NCBI GenBank assembly: GCA_958450325.1
Contig: OY288244.1
Coordinates: 31,908,424-31,972,423 of the forward strand
Source of the DNA: Agrostemma githago
Lineage: Eukaryota; Streptophyta; Magnoliopsida; Caryophyllales; Caryophyllaceae
Direction of reading: 5' to 3'
DNA length: 64,000 bases
In this document: positions 43,477 to 56,253 of the stretch, one piece after another
How positions within the stretch are numbered: the first letter of the stretch is position 1
Layout of the letters: every line of letters starts with the position of its first letter
The notes under the pieces: generated by a model
Seen by the model: only the letters and a program-made list of their open reading frames with translations
What the model was told of the DNA's origin: nothing
Database searches by the model: none
Position numbers and translations under genes: made by a program

Positions 43477-45415
43477 TGATCCGCGAACGTCGCGACCCGC
43501 ACGATCAAACAATATTTGTAACACCGACAAACCTAACTAATGTAGTAGTGGTAGGTCGGGATCGATCTAAGGGATGGTCTACGTAAAGTCGGTCAAGTCT
43601 ATTAGATAAGTGTTTGGGATCTAAGGGGGGTTTGAGTGGTATTAGAACTAAATTAAGGTGACTTGTCTAATAGCTAACACGAAAGTCAATATTGGAAAAG
43701 TGTTAGGGGAAGTCGGGGAATCGGAAACGGGACACAAAAAAAAGGAATGAAGCAAACAATACACAGTTGATAAGGGATGGGTCACCTTTCGGTATCTACA
43801 TCCGACCTCACTAAGACTCGCTTTTGCGACGAAGAAGCTGGGTCACTAAGTCGGAATTACCCAAGCCCCAAGTTTCCCCATATTAACGAGGGTGAATACG
43901 AGTCAACTAAATTGATCAAGTAAAGTCGACAAGCATACAACAATTCCAAAATAGACAAATGAACCCAAGTGCATTCAATCACAAGAATCCTTAATCTATG
44001 TTGCCCATATCCATCCTCCCCTAGCCCCTAACAAAGATCTACTCACTAATCATGGTAAACAACAAAGAATTAACTAAGGAGAAAATAACTACAACATGCA
44101 TAATGACAAAATATAAAGAAACTAACAACAAAACAATAAAAGAACTATGATCTAACAATTACCCACTAAACTATGGAATAGATAAGATCTAAAACAATAA
44201 ACTAGAGAGTAATCTAGAACAACATAAATAAAATCTAGAGAAACTAACAACACTAAGATGATATAAACAAGATAATAACAAGAAAACAACATTAACCTAA
44301 ACTAGAGATTAAAGAGTGGAAGAGAAATATACCAACTATGAAGATCTACAAGAAATATGAAGATTGCATAAATAAAGATTGAATCTTTGATGAAGAGAAT
44401 GAAGAACTTGTCACTAATTCTTCAATAAACCCCACAAATCTTCAAATAAATCTTGATGTAATAATCTTTTACAAACTTGGAATCAAGAGAATTGTTGATA
44501 AAAACTATGTAGATCTACAACTAAATTACTATGAAACTACTAGAGAATTACTAAGAATACTACTAAATTACTCTACTAATGGATGGTGTAACTACACTAA
44601 CGGTGGATGGAGTGGTGTAATAGTGGATGCCTTGGGCAACAAACTAGGGTAGATATATATATAGTAATGCCTTAATGGGTCTTCTTAACCTAAAGCCCAA
44701 ATCTAATCCTTGCCCATTAGTGAGACTTTGTCCTTTGAGATGCAACTTTGCTCAATGAGTCTTCATGGAGTGAAACTTCGCCCTGCGGCTTGACGAATTA
44801 ATCCCACTGGGTGAAATTTCACCCGGTGAGATTTTCTTCTTATTTTGCGGTTTTTGGTACTTTTCTCCATCGGGCGAAATTTCACCCGGTGGGCGAAATT
44901 TCGCCCGGTCAAATCTCATCCGGTGAAATTTCGCCCTGTGACTTCAGAGGGCCATAACTCTCTCGTTTGAATTCCGATTGGTGCGTGTGATATGTCGTTG
45001 GAAATCTAAGAAGATAAGCTTTCACCTTAAACTGGAATCTCTTCGATCTGAGGTTTAGAACTCTAGATATATCCATTTGAAGTTCGACCTCTCCGGTGAA
45101 GATGCCCAATGGACTTATAGTTTTTCCTTTTCTCTCAAGGTTTCACCTCTTGGGTTTGGACTTAGGATTTTGAGTTGTGAGCTTTGATTTTCGGATTGTT
45201 TACCTCTCTCTCATGCTCATAGGAGCTCGAGCACGTTTTTGATCGAAAATCCTATCAAAATAGACAGAAAACTACCAAAACCACGTAAAATGCAAAAGAG
45301 AGACACTAATGCGAGAATTACTCAAAATACGGCGATAATGGCACTTTATTCTCGCAAAATGGAGGAAAAACGGGCTTAAATGGGAGGAAAAACGCTCCAA
45401 ATTTGACACACAACA
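43477..45415 (-). repeat. 5' LTR of the Athila fragment, about 1.94 kb
   Basis: On the minus strand from TGTTGTGTGTCAAATTTGG to CGCGGATCA. TATATATATAG near 44653-44663 may be the promoter TATA. A palindrome cluster GGGCGAAATTTCGCCC lies at about 44805-44940. Long stretches (44040-44560) are AC-rich without coding signs. Confidence 0.75.
44805..44940. repeat. Cluster of GGGYGAAATTTCRCCC palindromes
   Basis: At least four copies of GTGAAATTTCACCCGG or GGCGAAATTTCGCCCGG, each a near-perfect palindrome and some back to back, in the Athila LTR. Diverged copies lie just outside (GTGAAACTTCGCCC at 44770). Confidence 0.8.
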
Positions 45416-46847
45416 AGTAGTCATACTAAAATGGATGTCAAACCGCTTTCTTGAAAGAGTTCTTAAAAGAGGATGTGAAGTTAAGTGGGAGTATTATTTC
45501 TTTCCTAACATTGTATGTGGATGACATACTAATCATAGGAAACGATGTATCCATACTTGAGGCAGTCAAGGGATGATCATATTATTGCTTCGTTATGAAG
45601 GATCTAGGAAAGACAGATTACATATTGGACATCAAGATCTATGGAGATAGATCGAAGATGATGATGATGATGATTAAACTTAGTCAAGAAACTTATAATG
45701 ATAAGATCTTCTTATGTTCATGATGGCCGAAATATTAGACAAACTCGGGTGTTTGACACTGGGTTGTCGTGAGTTGGTATACAGTTGAGAATATGAGTTG
45801 GTTGTTACGAGTTACACTGGTGCGACTTTCTGTAGTGACTAAAGATGACTTCCGCGGTAGTTTTGTTTCATTCTTTGTCTCAATGGACTCTCGTAGCTAG
45901 ATTTTACATAAGAAACCGAGTACATAGGAACGACAAATGCAGCAAAGGTAGTTTGCAAGGTTCGGAAGAATGCAAATGTCGAAATTCTATTTGACTAAAC
46001 TGTTCCCACCATGTAGGTATGAGAGTCATACTAGGTTTATGGGATTTAAGCTAATCAAGATTAGCGTTGAAATTATATTTGGAGAAATACAGTTATTAAA
46101 ACATGGTTGATGTTTGGGATGTTCATCTATATCATTGATACTTATTTAATCATTGGTTTAGTATTAAATAAAATATCCAGAAAGCATGTGAGTTTTTTAT
46201 AGGATTGTCAAAAGTGTTTTGATAAATGGAAAACTATCGGTGAACAGAGATCACAGCTTATTTGTGTCCCTAGTCAGTATCACTAAATTGGACATAAGTG
46301 ATGCATTGAATGACTAGCACGAGATTGTTGGATAGCGCAATTCCATGGGCTATCGGAACATGGAGATGTTCGTTCAATGGAGTGGATATATTGGATAAAT
46401 TGTGACTTGACAAAAGTGGATTCTAAAGTAGAATCAAATCTATGTTTAGTGGATTCCTTTGACATGAGTACATCATTGCAACCATGATACGATTAGTTGT
46501 GCATTGACATTGTCAAACGTCGCGCCGTAAAAGGAGGTTATAAAGACATTCGTCATGCATACTAAGAATTGAGTGGGATTTTTGGATGATACAAGTCTGG
46601 ATATGTCCTCCTATATGATAGGATTGGTGTCTGGGCCCCTTGATGAGGGAGAAGTGAAAAATGCACGGCCATGTGAGGAGTGGATTAAGGAGTTAATTCA
46701 TTCAAGGACAGTTCGAACTCGGAGATCGAGGAAATGAATTTGATAAGTGATAGATTGATCATGAGATGTTTAGATGTGATCGAATTCGACATTAAGCGAC
46801 TTAAGGAATTTGAAGATTGCCTTATTGTCTTCGGACAACTGGGAGAT
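45416..46847 (+). pseudogene. Ty1/copia pol remnant, upstream copy (RT and RNase H)
   Basis: RT shows LYVDDILIIGNDVSILEAVKG (YVDD active site) near 45510, then FVMKDLGKTDYILDIKIYGD and KLSQETY. RNase H traces such as SEYI..TNAAKVVCK lie near 45920. Many stops. A second copy of the same sequence is split between 51352-51712 and 61090-62154. It runs without a break into the LTR at 46848, with the polypurine tract CAACTGGGAGAT before it. Confidence 0.75.
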
Positions 46848-47495
46848 TGAAGGAATATGTTCTAAGACATTTTCGGCAATTACTAAATATAATATAGGAT
46901 ATTATTATGGAGATAATCATTATATATTATAGTAATTCATAATTGCTTGCTAGAGAATAATTATGATAATTAGTCCAAATCGATTGGGCTGATGACTAGA
47001 AATATATAATCCTATAAGGTCACACAATCAGACTCAGTCGGGAAATAAAACAGGCCCATTATGGACTTGTGAGGTATTAGACAGTGACTACTTATGAGGC
47101 CCGGTTAGTCTCTAGGTTTAACCTAAACTCTACTACTATATAAGGTTATAGTATATGAGTGATAAGGGAATTAAGAATCAACAAAGGAGAAAACCCTAAT
47201 CTAAGTCAGTTCAGTTTATTGCCTCAAGCACCCTTAAAAGTAAGAGAGAGAATTGTTCTATCTCTTCCGTTCTAGCAGACATGGGATTCTGACTGGGTTG
47301 GTGGACCGAGGAGAGGAGCAACTCGTTGGGCTCTGGTAACTCTCCGTCTTATATATCGAGGAATTTACGCTACGAGGGTATGTATTTCTTGACCTACTTT
47401 TGTCCTGATTCATATCTATATTGTGCCTGTATTCTTGGATTGGTGTTAGGAAATTATTTCCTGAAATTCCGCTTTCGCACCGGTAAAATCCTTCA
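46848..47495 (+). repeat. Copia LTR, shared left copy
   Basis: 648 bp, TGAAGGAATATG to AAATCCTTCA. Differs from the right copy at roughly 5% by eye. Confidence 0.85.
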
Positions 47496-47496
47496 G

Positions 47497-47509
47497 TGGT
47501 ATCAGAGCC
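47497..47509 (+). other. Primer-binding site of the copia element
   Basis: TGGTATCAGAGCC one base after the LTR end. Confidence 0.85.
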
Positions 47510-49369
47510 TCTAGCATAGTATTTATATGATCAGATTCAAATGATTTGTGCGTCTTTATTATGATACAATTATAATCTTGAGTTTATCATGGGAAAAATG
47601 GACATAACTAATATGGAGATATTGGTTGATTGAATTTTTAAAGGAGGACCGAAAATTAGATTTTCATGGTCAAAGATTAAATTTTTACTTGTATTACTTT
47701 ACTCTATGGCTATATGATAACTCAGAGTAATTTAATGTTTTTATTGAACTGGATTATATCAATAAGAAGTTTTAGCGCAGATCCAAGTAGCAAAATAAAA
47801 ATATTGTTTTCGTTTTGTTACTATGTTTGATGAAATCAAAAGTCGTATCCAAATTGAATTCTATTTTGCTAGTAAAGTTGTTACTATCGTTATTAGTGTT
47901 ATACCTTCCAAATTTGATTTAATATTTTTTTGAAAAATAAAATCAGTGGAGGGGGCGGCATCACCACGGACTTGCAGTTGTCAACCGTGTTTCAGACGGA
48001 TCTTGGCTGTCGTTGGTCACCATCTCAGGCCAATCGTTGGTCGGATGTCCTATGAGGGCAGGTGTCGAAGGTCGCCATCGATGGTGGCTGGTGATGTCTG
48101 TTTTGACGGGTGGACTGCGCGGAAGGCTGGGCCTCTCCGTGGTTGAGCGTGGTGGTCGAGGGCTGCCGCTGGTGGTGGATGTCTGGCGTGTCGGTTTTCT
48201 GCCATGGTGGCATGGAGGCGGATGCTTGGTGCTGGATTATCGTAATGTTTTTTTTATGACCATCTTGATTGGATCAAGATGTGAACTTGGCCCACTTAGA
48301 TAACACTTACTGTAACTGTTTTCTTGTGGTGTATTAGGGTCCAAAAGTGTGGTTTAATGCTATGTCAATGGATTTGATCTATGAGGCTGGGCCTCAGATT
48401 ACATTTGTTTTGGATCATAGTGGCTGATGAGGGCATCAATTCAAGATTTTCAGAATTGACATTATGGTATCCTGTGAAAATAAAATAAAATTTAATCCTT
48501 ATTTTTTTTAATTTATTCAATAATGCTAATTTTTCCGTAATTTGATTACACCCATGATAAAATATTATAGATTGAATCATAATAAATTCGTTTTTTAGTT
48601 TACGACTTAATCGTTAAGTCGTGTTACTAAAGTTGGTTCTGCGATTAGTTTAAGACTTAAGAGTTAGGTCGTGTTACTAATTTCAATTTTTTTTTCTCTT
48701 ATTAATCGTTAATTAGAATATGAATGAGATTCATTATTTATTTTTCCGTATTGTGAATGCGGCGCCTGAATGCCATTATAATTGTTATGAGATTGGCTTG
48801 TGACTAGTATGGCCCAAACTAGGATGGTTGACGATCTGCGTATCGTTTTTCGTTGTAATAATTTTAAATTATTTATTCGTCTTGTTACGAGTGCAATGTA
48901 TGATTATTCTAGTTCATGCGATTGCTGGCGCATCGTATTGCAATGTAATAATTTATTGTTTTATTTTACTAGTTAAGTTGTAATTAGTGAAAATAAATGT
49001 AATTTGAAGACGAAGTCCCGAGAAGATGGAGGATGGAGATCCAAACGTATTCGAGGGAGGTTTCATGAAGGATGGACATCCGGATGAAGCTTTTGGACCT
49101 AGTTAGTTTAGGGGCCATACTAGATCATTTATTTTTATGCTTGCATTTAAGTTTGTTTTATGCTTGCTTAATTTTGTGAATGTGGTTATTTTGTTATGAG
49201 TTCACCGTTAATAACCGACATTTGATCCCCATATAAGTAATATTGAGTCATATGTTTTTTCCAAACAACACCTATGAAGCCCTAGAACACGATTGATAGG
49301 TTCTGCCAAAGTAGGGTGTTGATCGTATTTCCGGGGATAATAGGATGAATTTATGAAATTCACACGTTA
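47510..49369 (+). other. Copia leader and degraded gag region
   Basis: Mostly AT-rich, with a GC-rich island at 47946-48250 whose short frames show no known domain. Diverged repeats TACGACTTAATCGTTAAGTC and AAGACTTAAGAGTTAGGTC lie near 48600-48670. No intact gag. Confidence 0.5.
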
Positions 49370-51351
49370 ATGTTTGGTTTGACTCAACGGAACTATCAAA
49401 AGATAAAGTTTTGGATTTCGAAACAAAGAGATGTGTTTGACAAGGAGTTGTTAAACATGTCGACCAAAAATTATAAGGCAGTTATAATTAGTAAGGTTGT
49501 TACTTACCTTAAACATTATTTAATCAAAGGCAGGGCCAAAGTCCGTTTGATGAATAGTGGGAGAGGGTCTTGGTTGAATGCCTTTTAGGGGATGATTTTT
49601 AAAGAGCATTTGGTAGTTTAAAAGGATGTTTTAAACTGCTTTGATGAATATTTCTCTTATACTCGCTTGTTCTTTTATTTATGTAACTATAATGACTAAA
49701 ACAACAACTCGTTTTTTTAATCTGTGCTCAGTTCTTGAGAAGGACAAATTGAATGCTAATATTTCCTGAAATGGAAACGAAACTGAGAATGGTTCTCAAG
49801 TGTAAAGGAAAGGGTATGTTTTGAACAATTCTCTTTCTGCCGAACTTCCTAAAATAGCATCGGATGCTAAAAGCCGGAGAACGTATCATAGTGAAAGCTC
49901 GAATGGCCATTGATAATGTATCAATTAATTTGTTGTATAACTGGTTTCAAAATTTGTTTGAACTATTGTATGCAATGAGGGAAAACAAAACTATCAAGAG
50001 TTTGTGTTGGTTCAGATTGAGAGTTACATCCCAAATGGGTCGGAAGAGGGAACATGGAGATGTTCTTATGGCTCGTAAGGGAAAATCGTTCAAACGGATG
50101 GGGTAAGACCGATTTCTAAGAATGACTATGATAAACAAGTTGTCAAGTCGGGTTCTTTAGAAAAGGAAAGGTCGGTTCAAAAGTAAATGTTGCGAATGAA
50201 CTTCAAGTTTTCTCTCGTCTAAAAAGTTAGACGTGGATGAGGATTTCCCCAAATACCATGAGGACGAGGAACATGGTGTTTATACGTTCGGTCTTTTTGT
50301 TATAGAAGTGAATTTAGCAAATTCTATTTCTCCGGTATACGATACCGCGAGTGGTAGTCACATTATTGGTAATGTGTAGAGACCAAGAGGAGTAGAAAGC
50401 TAAATTATCAAATAGTTTGTGTGTTTTGGAAACACACATCTATAACATCGATGGCAAGATACATAAGGTTAGTGAATCAAACACCCTTTGCAAAGCAAAT
50501 GATGTTCTAGCCCTTACACATACGGATTTGTGGGGACCAAAGAACACATTACCAAGAGTTGGGTATGGTTACTTCACAAGTCGGAATTGTTTGAAAAGTT
50601 CGAACATTTCCAAAATGAAGTGTAAGACCAACTTGTGAAGAAAATAAAAACATTACGATCCGATCGTGGTTGGTGAATATTATTTTCAAGAGTTTGATGA
50701 TCATTTACAAGGATTGTGGAATCGTTTCACACTTTGGACCACTAGGAAAACAGAGTTTTCCGAACGGAGGAATCGAACCTTATTAAATATGGTTTGATTC
50801 AGGATAAGTATTGCTGACCTTCTAATTTTCATATCCGGATTTGCATTTAGAATGCAGCATTCACAGTTAACATGTTTCTAACCAAAGCAGTAGATGAGAC
50901 AACACATACGTGATATGGATGGAAACGTTCCTAAGTCTTCTTTTATGTTCTATTCCGAATAGACTATGGAATATTACTTCTACACCCAAAGCGTAAACAA
51001 TGTAGTTGTTGCTTAGAGTGGTGTCTTTTTGGGAAAGGTGGTTGTTCCAAAAAAGTCAAGTGGGAGTAGTATACATCTCGAAGGTGTTCGTGATGACGTG
51101 CAACAACTGAGTGTGATGGCACAACATAAGGATGTTGTGAAAGGTGGTGATGTAGGTTCGACCCACAACCCATCCGCTAATTATCTAAAGGTTGTAGTTC
51201 CATATTGTAGAACTAGTAGATCTTATATTTCAACGAAAAGGTTTTCAAAAACTTATTTGACGGAATGTTCCAAAATAATGATTTTGGAAATTAAGAAACT
51301 TACTACCCACAAGCATGCTTTGGTAACTTAGGACTCCATAAGGTGACTAAG
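49370..51351 (+). pseudogene. Copia gag, protease and integrase remnants
   Basis: Gag-like fragments near 49370-50100. Protease trace VYDTASGSHI near 50340 (DTA where DTG is expected). Integrase traces HTDLWGPKNTLPRVGYGYF near 50520, EYYFQEFDDHLQ near 50680 and SERRNRTLLNMV near 50770, then the linker VFLGKVVVPKKSSGS near 51030. Many stops. The order protease-integrase-RT confirms Ty1/copia. Confidence 0.7.
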
Positions 51352-51712
51352 AGTAGTCGTACTAAAATGGATGTCAAACCGCTTTCTTGAAAGAGTTCTT
51401 GAAAGAGGATGTGAAGTTAAGTGGGAGTATTATTACTTTCCTAACATAGTATGTGGATGACATACTAATCATAGGAAACGATGTATCCATACTTGAGGCA
51501 GTCAAGGGATGGTCATACTATTGCTTCGCTATGAAGGATCTAGGAAAGACAGATTACATATTGGACATCAAGATCTATGGAGATAGATCGAGGATGATGA
51601 TTGATTGAACTTAGTCAAGAAACTTATGATGAAAGATCTTGTTATGTTCATGATGACCCAAATACCAGACAAACTAGAGTGTTTGACATTGAATTGTCGT
51701 GAGTAGGTATAC
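51352..51712 (+). pseudogene. Copia RT remnant, downstream copy
   Basis: Near copy of 45418-45782 with YVDDILIIGND and MKDLGKTDYIL. Cut at GGTATAC by the gag-only element; resumes at 61085. Confidence 0.8.
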
Positions 51713-54700
51713 TGTAATCCTCTAGAAATTCTAACGCGATACAGTGGCGGAAACACTGTAGAGTCGGGATTAAAACACACTGTAACTATGTCTTATTAAA
51801 TTAATTTGGTAAAGTCAAACGTATGCCATACGTAAAAATGGCTAAAAATTAAAACAATCCACAACGAGGTTAAACAATCCTTAAGACAATTATTAAAAAG
51901 ATCAAGCAGGATCCAAGACTGCTCGTTAGCCCACACCCACCGGAAAAGAAACACGTATACCTGCTATGTTAAAACATAACAGGCACAATCAGTGGGGAGC
52001 AACGTCAACATTCTGCCAGCCGTATAACAGGATTTTAAAACAGTAATTACTAATATAAGAAAAATAGTAAAAATGGAAAACAGTAAAACAGCATATTAAA
52101 ATAAGCTTTAGCGTAAAACAAATTAATCAAAAGGGTTTCCGAAGAAACATAAAAATATTTGCCAACCTGCAACCAATTTATATCGATAATAAATAAAATA
52201 ATCAAAATGGCGTTATGAAAATTCGATCAGTGTGCACAAGGCTAGACTTTCACTAGGATAATACTGGAAACTAGCTTCGAGAACTGTAGACTTAACTCAT
52301 AACAGAATCCAGTCTCTAACTAGGCAACTCAGCTATAACAGGACTGCGTGCAGCGAGGTCCTGGTTTAAGTAGTATACACCCTTCCTGGATACCAAATGT
52401 ATCCAGTTCAACTGACGACGACTAACATGATGCGATATCTAGCTTAAGGGCACAATGCACACTCTCCTGGGCGAAACTACGCCCAGTTCAATGACCAAAT
52501 GTGCCCAAATGGGCACCCCGGCTTTATAGCTGATGGCAAAAATGTACACCCCAGATTATTACTCTAACCCCACACTTGACTTTATTCCATAAATCCAAAA
52601 CAAGTCATTATCGATATTCAAAAGATATAATCATTAAAAACAATATGAGGATAAAAGAAGTAAACATTTATATTCTAAAAGAGGGAACTTTCTATTTTAG
52701 GAAACTTCTATTTTTAGAAACTTTACTAAAATAGCATTGTATCAAAATAATGAAAATATTAGTTCATACTAACATCACATTTTTAGTAAACGATATAGAT
52801 TTATAAAACTAATACTTTCGGCCTTAACGATATTAATTATCAAAGTGAACATTTGATTTTATGAAATTACTAAAATATTGTATAAACGTTATAAAATGAT
52901 TAAAAATGTCTTAAACATTTTAATATTACTAATTAGGGTGTTTTCAAAAGTTAAAAAAAGCTAAAATTTCCTAATTATTATTAGTTTCGACAATAAAATT
53001 ATAAATAGGATTTTACGGCAAACATCAAATTAAATATTTGAACTTCTTTATTTAATCAAACCAACAAATATATTTAGAGTATGTTAAGAGATGATTTAAC
53101 TCTTAAAGTTTCAGATTTAAATACTTTCAAAATTGCTGGAAAAATAATTCTTTTTATGTAAGACGAAGCATTTTAACGATAAATCACAATTTGTCCGAAA
53201 ATCAATACTTATTAATTAAAGACTTCAATAAATAGTACAAAAATTACGTATAATAGTAAAAATATATTTATGGACATTCTTTCCAGAAAAGAAAATTTTC
53301 TAGAATCCTAAATTTCGGTTTTTAAAGCGTTTCCTCGTTAACCGTCCAATCTCGACAATAACGATTAATAAAAATAGTAATTACAAAACGATTTAAGTAT
53401 TAATATCCAAAAATTATTATTAAACCTAAAATTCATAATTTTCCAGAATCTACCATTTTTCCAGTTTTCCAAAATTTCCAGATTTAATAAATCCCGTCAA
53501 AACCGTCTTTAAAACCCGTTTTCACAATTAACGATTCCATTAATAAAACTTATCGTTCCTAACATTTTATTAAGGCAGTAAAAATCATAAAATTACATTT
53601 TAATATGAAATCATCAGAATCATAATTTTTTCAGATTTAAACCAAAGACCAGAAATCGAGAATTTAAACAACAAACACGGTTTTAACGATAAACGATGAT
53701 TTAAAGTGATTAATTAATTTATCCACTTAACAATTCCGAAAAATTATGAAAAAATTCAGAAAATTCTATTTCACCAGAACGTTTCACCACTTCAAAAATC
53801 AGATTAAAATAAAATGTTTAAGTACTAGAACTAAAAATCGGCTTTTAATCATTTTTGTCAAAAAACGGTAATAATTCAATAATCGATATCAAAAATATCA
53901 GAAAAATACTAAATTATTAAAAATCATCAAAAACGACATTTTTCCAGAATATAAACATATATTACATGTTTAGGCCGATTATTACGATTTTACAAATTAA
54001 TATAACAATTTAATCGTTAATCTCGTAAAAGCGATAAAAATATCGAAACATGCAAATTTTCAACTATTAAAAATTTTCCAGAATTCGTGACATACATATA
54101 TTGCCAAAATAAAACATAAGAATATATACACGCAAATACTCAATTAAAATCATGAAATACCGAGTAACATCGACGTTACCTCTACTCCAAGTCTGAGTCG
54201 ATAATATATTCGTCGGCTTCGAGATCGTCCAAAAATCCTACCAAACACGGAAATCATGGCAGAAAAATACCATGAGAAAACTAATAAAAATCAAGGTAAA
54301 AAATTGATCGAAAATGACGTTGATTAATACCTTAACGAAGAGAACGGAAAGAGGATTATTTGACGATGAATTTGAGTCGATTAAGACTAGAATTGAAGCA
54401 AAAATAATCCTAGAATAGAGGAAGGTGTCACGGCCAAATGAGAATGATGGTAGAATTTTTTTAACTTTGATGAATGAATAAAAATGAAGTATGGAAATGG
54501 ATGGTTTTCCAAAATATAAATGAGATTGATGTTGTTGATGAAAACTAGGTAAAACATGTTAAAGTGGCCGGCCAAGTAGAGAAAAGAAAGGAGTATGAAG
54601 AATTTTAATAATAATGCAACAATGAATGAAAAGAAATTATCTTACGTTTACGTTTTAACGTGATAAAATGAAACGTTTAAATAAAACGTAATAAAACTTG

Positions 54701-55203
54701 TGACCAAGAGCTTAGTCGGTCCAAAATGTGAGGAAATGGTCTCAAATAATTTATAAGTTGATAAAAAGTATAATCGTAAAATAGTTAAAGGTATTTCAAA
54801 GTAATTCGAGTAAACCTCGCGTAAGAAAATAATTATTCGCGAAGCTTCGTAATAAAAATCATTAACAACTAATTTTTTGTAAATAAAAATATTTACTAGT
54901 TGAAAATATTATAGAAACGTATTCAAACATCTTTAGAAAAAGGAATAACTTAAATCCAAGTTTAAAAATGCCAATTCGAAGAGAGATAGAATTCCTTGCG
55001 GAAAAATTAATTAATTTACGAAGAAACCAAATAAATGGATTTAAAAAGAATTTAAATCTTTAAAATTAAAATTAAAAATTATTGAACTCAAAAATTAAAA
55101 TAGAGCTTAGTAAAATGATGAAATACGAGGTCGAAAAGTGACAGAGTTAAGACGAAGTCCTAACGGAAAGAATAAAATGCTTAGGAAAATAGCGGGTGTT
55201 ACA
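51713..55203 (-). repeat. 3' LTR of the gag-only element
   Basis: 3491 bp, minus-strand start TGTAACACCCGC at 55203. AT-rich, with many AATTTTCCAGAATT-type motifs and palindromic CGTTTTAACG-like motifs. The 62-codon frame at 54387-54575 is kept in both LTRs but has no recognisable features. Confidence 0.9.
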
Positions 55204-55215
55204 ATCCTCCCCACT
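55204..55215 (-). other. Polypurine tract of the gag-only element
   Basis: AGTGGGGAGGAT on the minus strand, directly before the TGTAACACCCG LTR start. The flanking 60 bp are nearly identical to those at 63808-63868. Confidence 0.85.
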
Positions 55216-56253
55216 AAAAGAAAGTTTCGTCCTCGAAACTAAGAATAAGTAGAAAGGAAACCAGATTACCCCACTTGAAAAGGTGAGAAAACAATTTTCG
55301 CATAAAAAAAAATTGCTTTAAAAGAAAATTTTACAACAATCAAAGTGATACGAAATCGAAGGCAAATATTTATTCCAAGAAGAATTGGGCTAACCAACCC
55401 GAAGTTTAAAATCTTTCGATTAATGAAATCGTAAAGTAAAGCTATTTGGTAAAATAACAACGTTAGATAACATTTGTAAACAAAGTCGAAGAAAATAGGG
55501 TATCCAAAACACTTTCAAAACAAAGTAAGGTAATTTGATTAAGAAATTCGACAATATTTCGGTTTTATGACGAAACAAAATTTAGTTTGAGAAATCAAAT
55601 TTAGTAGTTGGTAAAAATCGAAGCACTCATCAAACATTTTGAATAATAGATTCAAAAGTTCACCGACAATAAAACGAAAACTAATTTCAAAATGTTAAAG
55701 TTTCGAAAATGTTACCACAGTAATTATGAAAGTTTTCAAAAATGTTATCAAACCCGAACATTCAAAATAATTTCGACAAATGTTAAAATGTTTTACATAA
55801 TAATCTTTTAGAAATTGAAGTATTTGGAAACAAAATTTAATATAAACATCAACCAAAGATAAAACTAAAAAAAATGGAGTAAAAAGTATTTAAATTAAAA
55901 TTCAAAAATGATAAATTTCACGATATTCAAAAGTTTAAGATAGTCAAACTTTTTACAAAACATGGGGTTTCGCAATATCAAGTTATAACTCAAAATGTTC
56001 AAATTTTACGGTAGTTTAAAGTTTTAAAACTAGTCAGACTATTTATAAAAATTTGGGGGTTTAAAAAAAATGGATGACGAATAAATAGAACAAGGGTAAA
56101 CAATAAATCAAAGCGGGAGTTTTAAAATAAAACAAAGGGTGGTCCATGGGATGGGAGGTAGCTGAACCAAAGGAGTTAAAACGAATAAGATTAGCGAGGT
56201 AGGATGCACCTACAACAGGTGGGAAGAAGGCACGAGAAACAAAAAATGATGTT
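55216..56253 (-). other. Non-coding internal region replacing pol
   Basis: AT-rich, about 1 kb between the gag stop and the polypurine tract, where protease to chromodomain would normally be (about 4 kb). No pol motifs. A GTATGTTTT...TGTTGTAG pair at 56264 to 56210 resembles a 55-bp intron but is short for plants. Confidence 0.6.

Larger units (their letters stand above)
40457..45415 (-). mobile_element. Athila-lineage element, 5' fragment
   Basis: On the minus strand: 5' LTR (45415 to 43477), primer site TGGCGCCGTTGCCGGGG (43473 to 43456), gag pieces, then protease. Pol is absent; the left boundary is uncertain, near the Helitron-like end at 40456 or about 40690. At the right, the LTR start TGTTGTGTGTC abuts copia sequence that is uninterrupted at 51354 (AGTAGTC.TACTAAAATGG), so this element inserted into the copia array. 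Confidence 0.75.

Noticed and set aside
47946..48303. GC-rich ORFs in the copia leader
   Set aside because: Overlapping short frames on both strands caused by GC bias; no domain and no link to gag.
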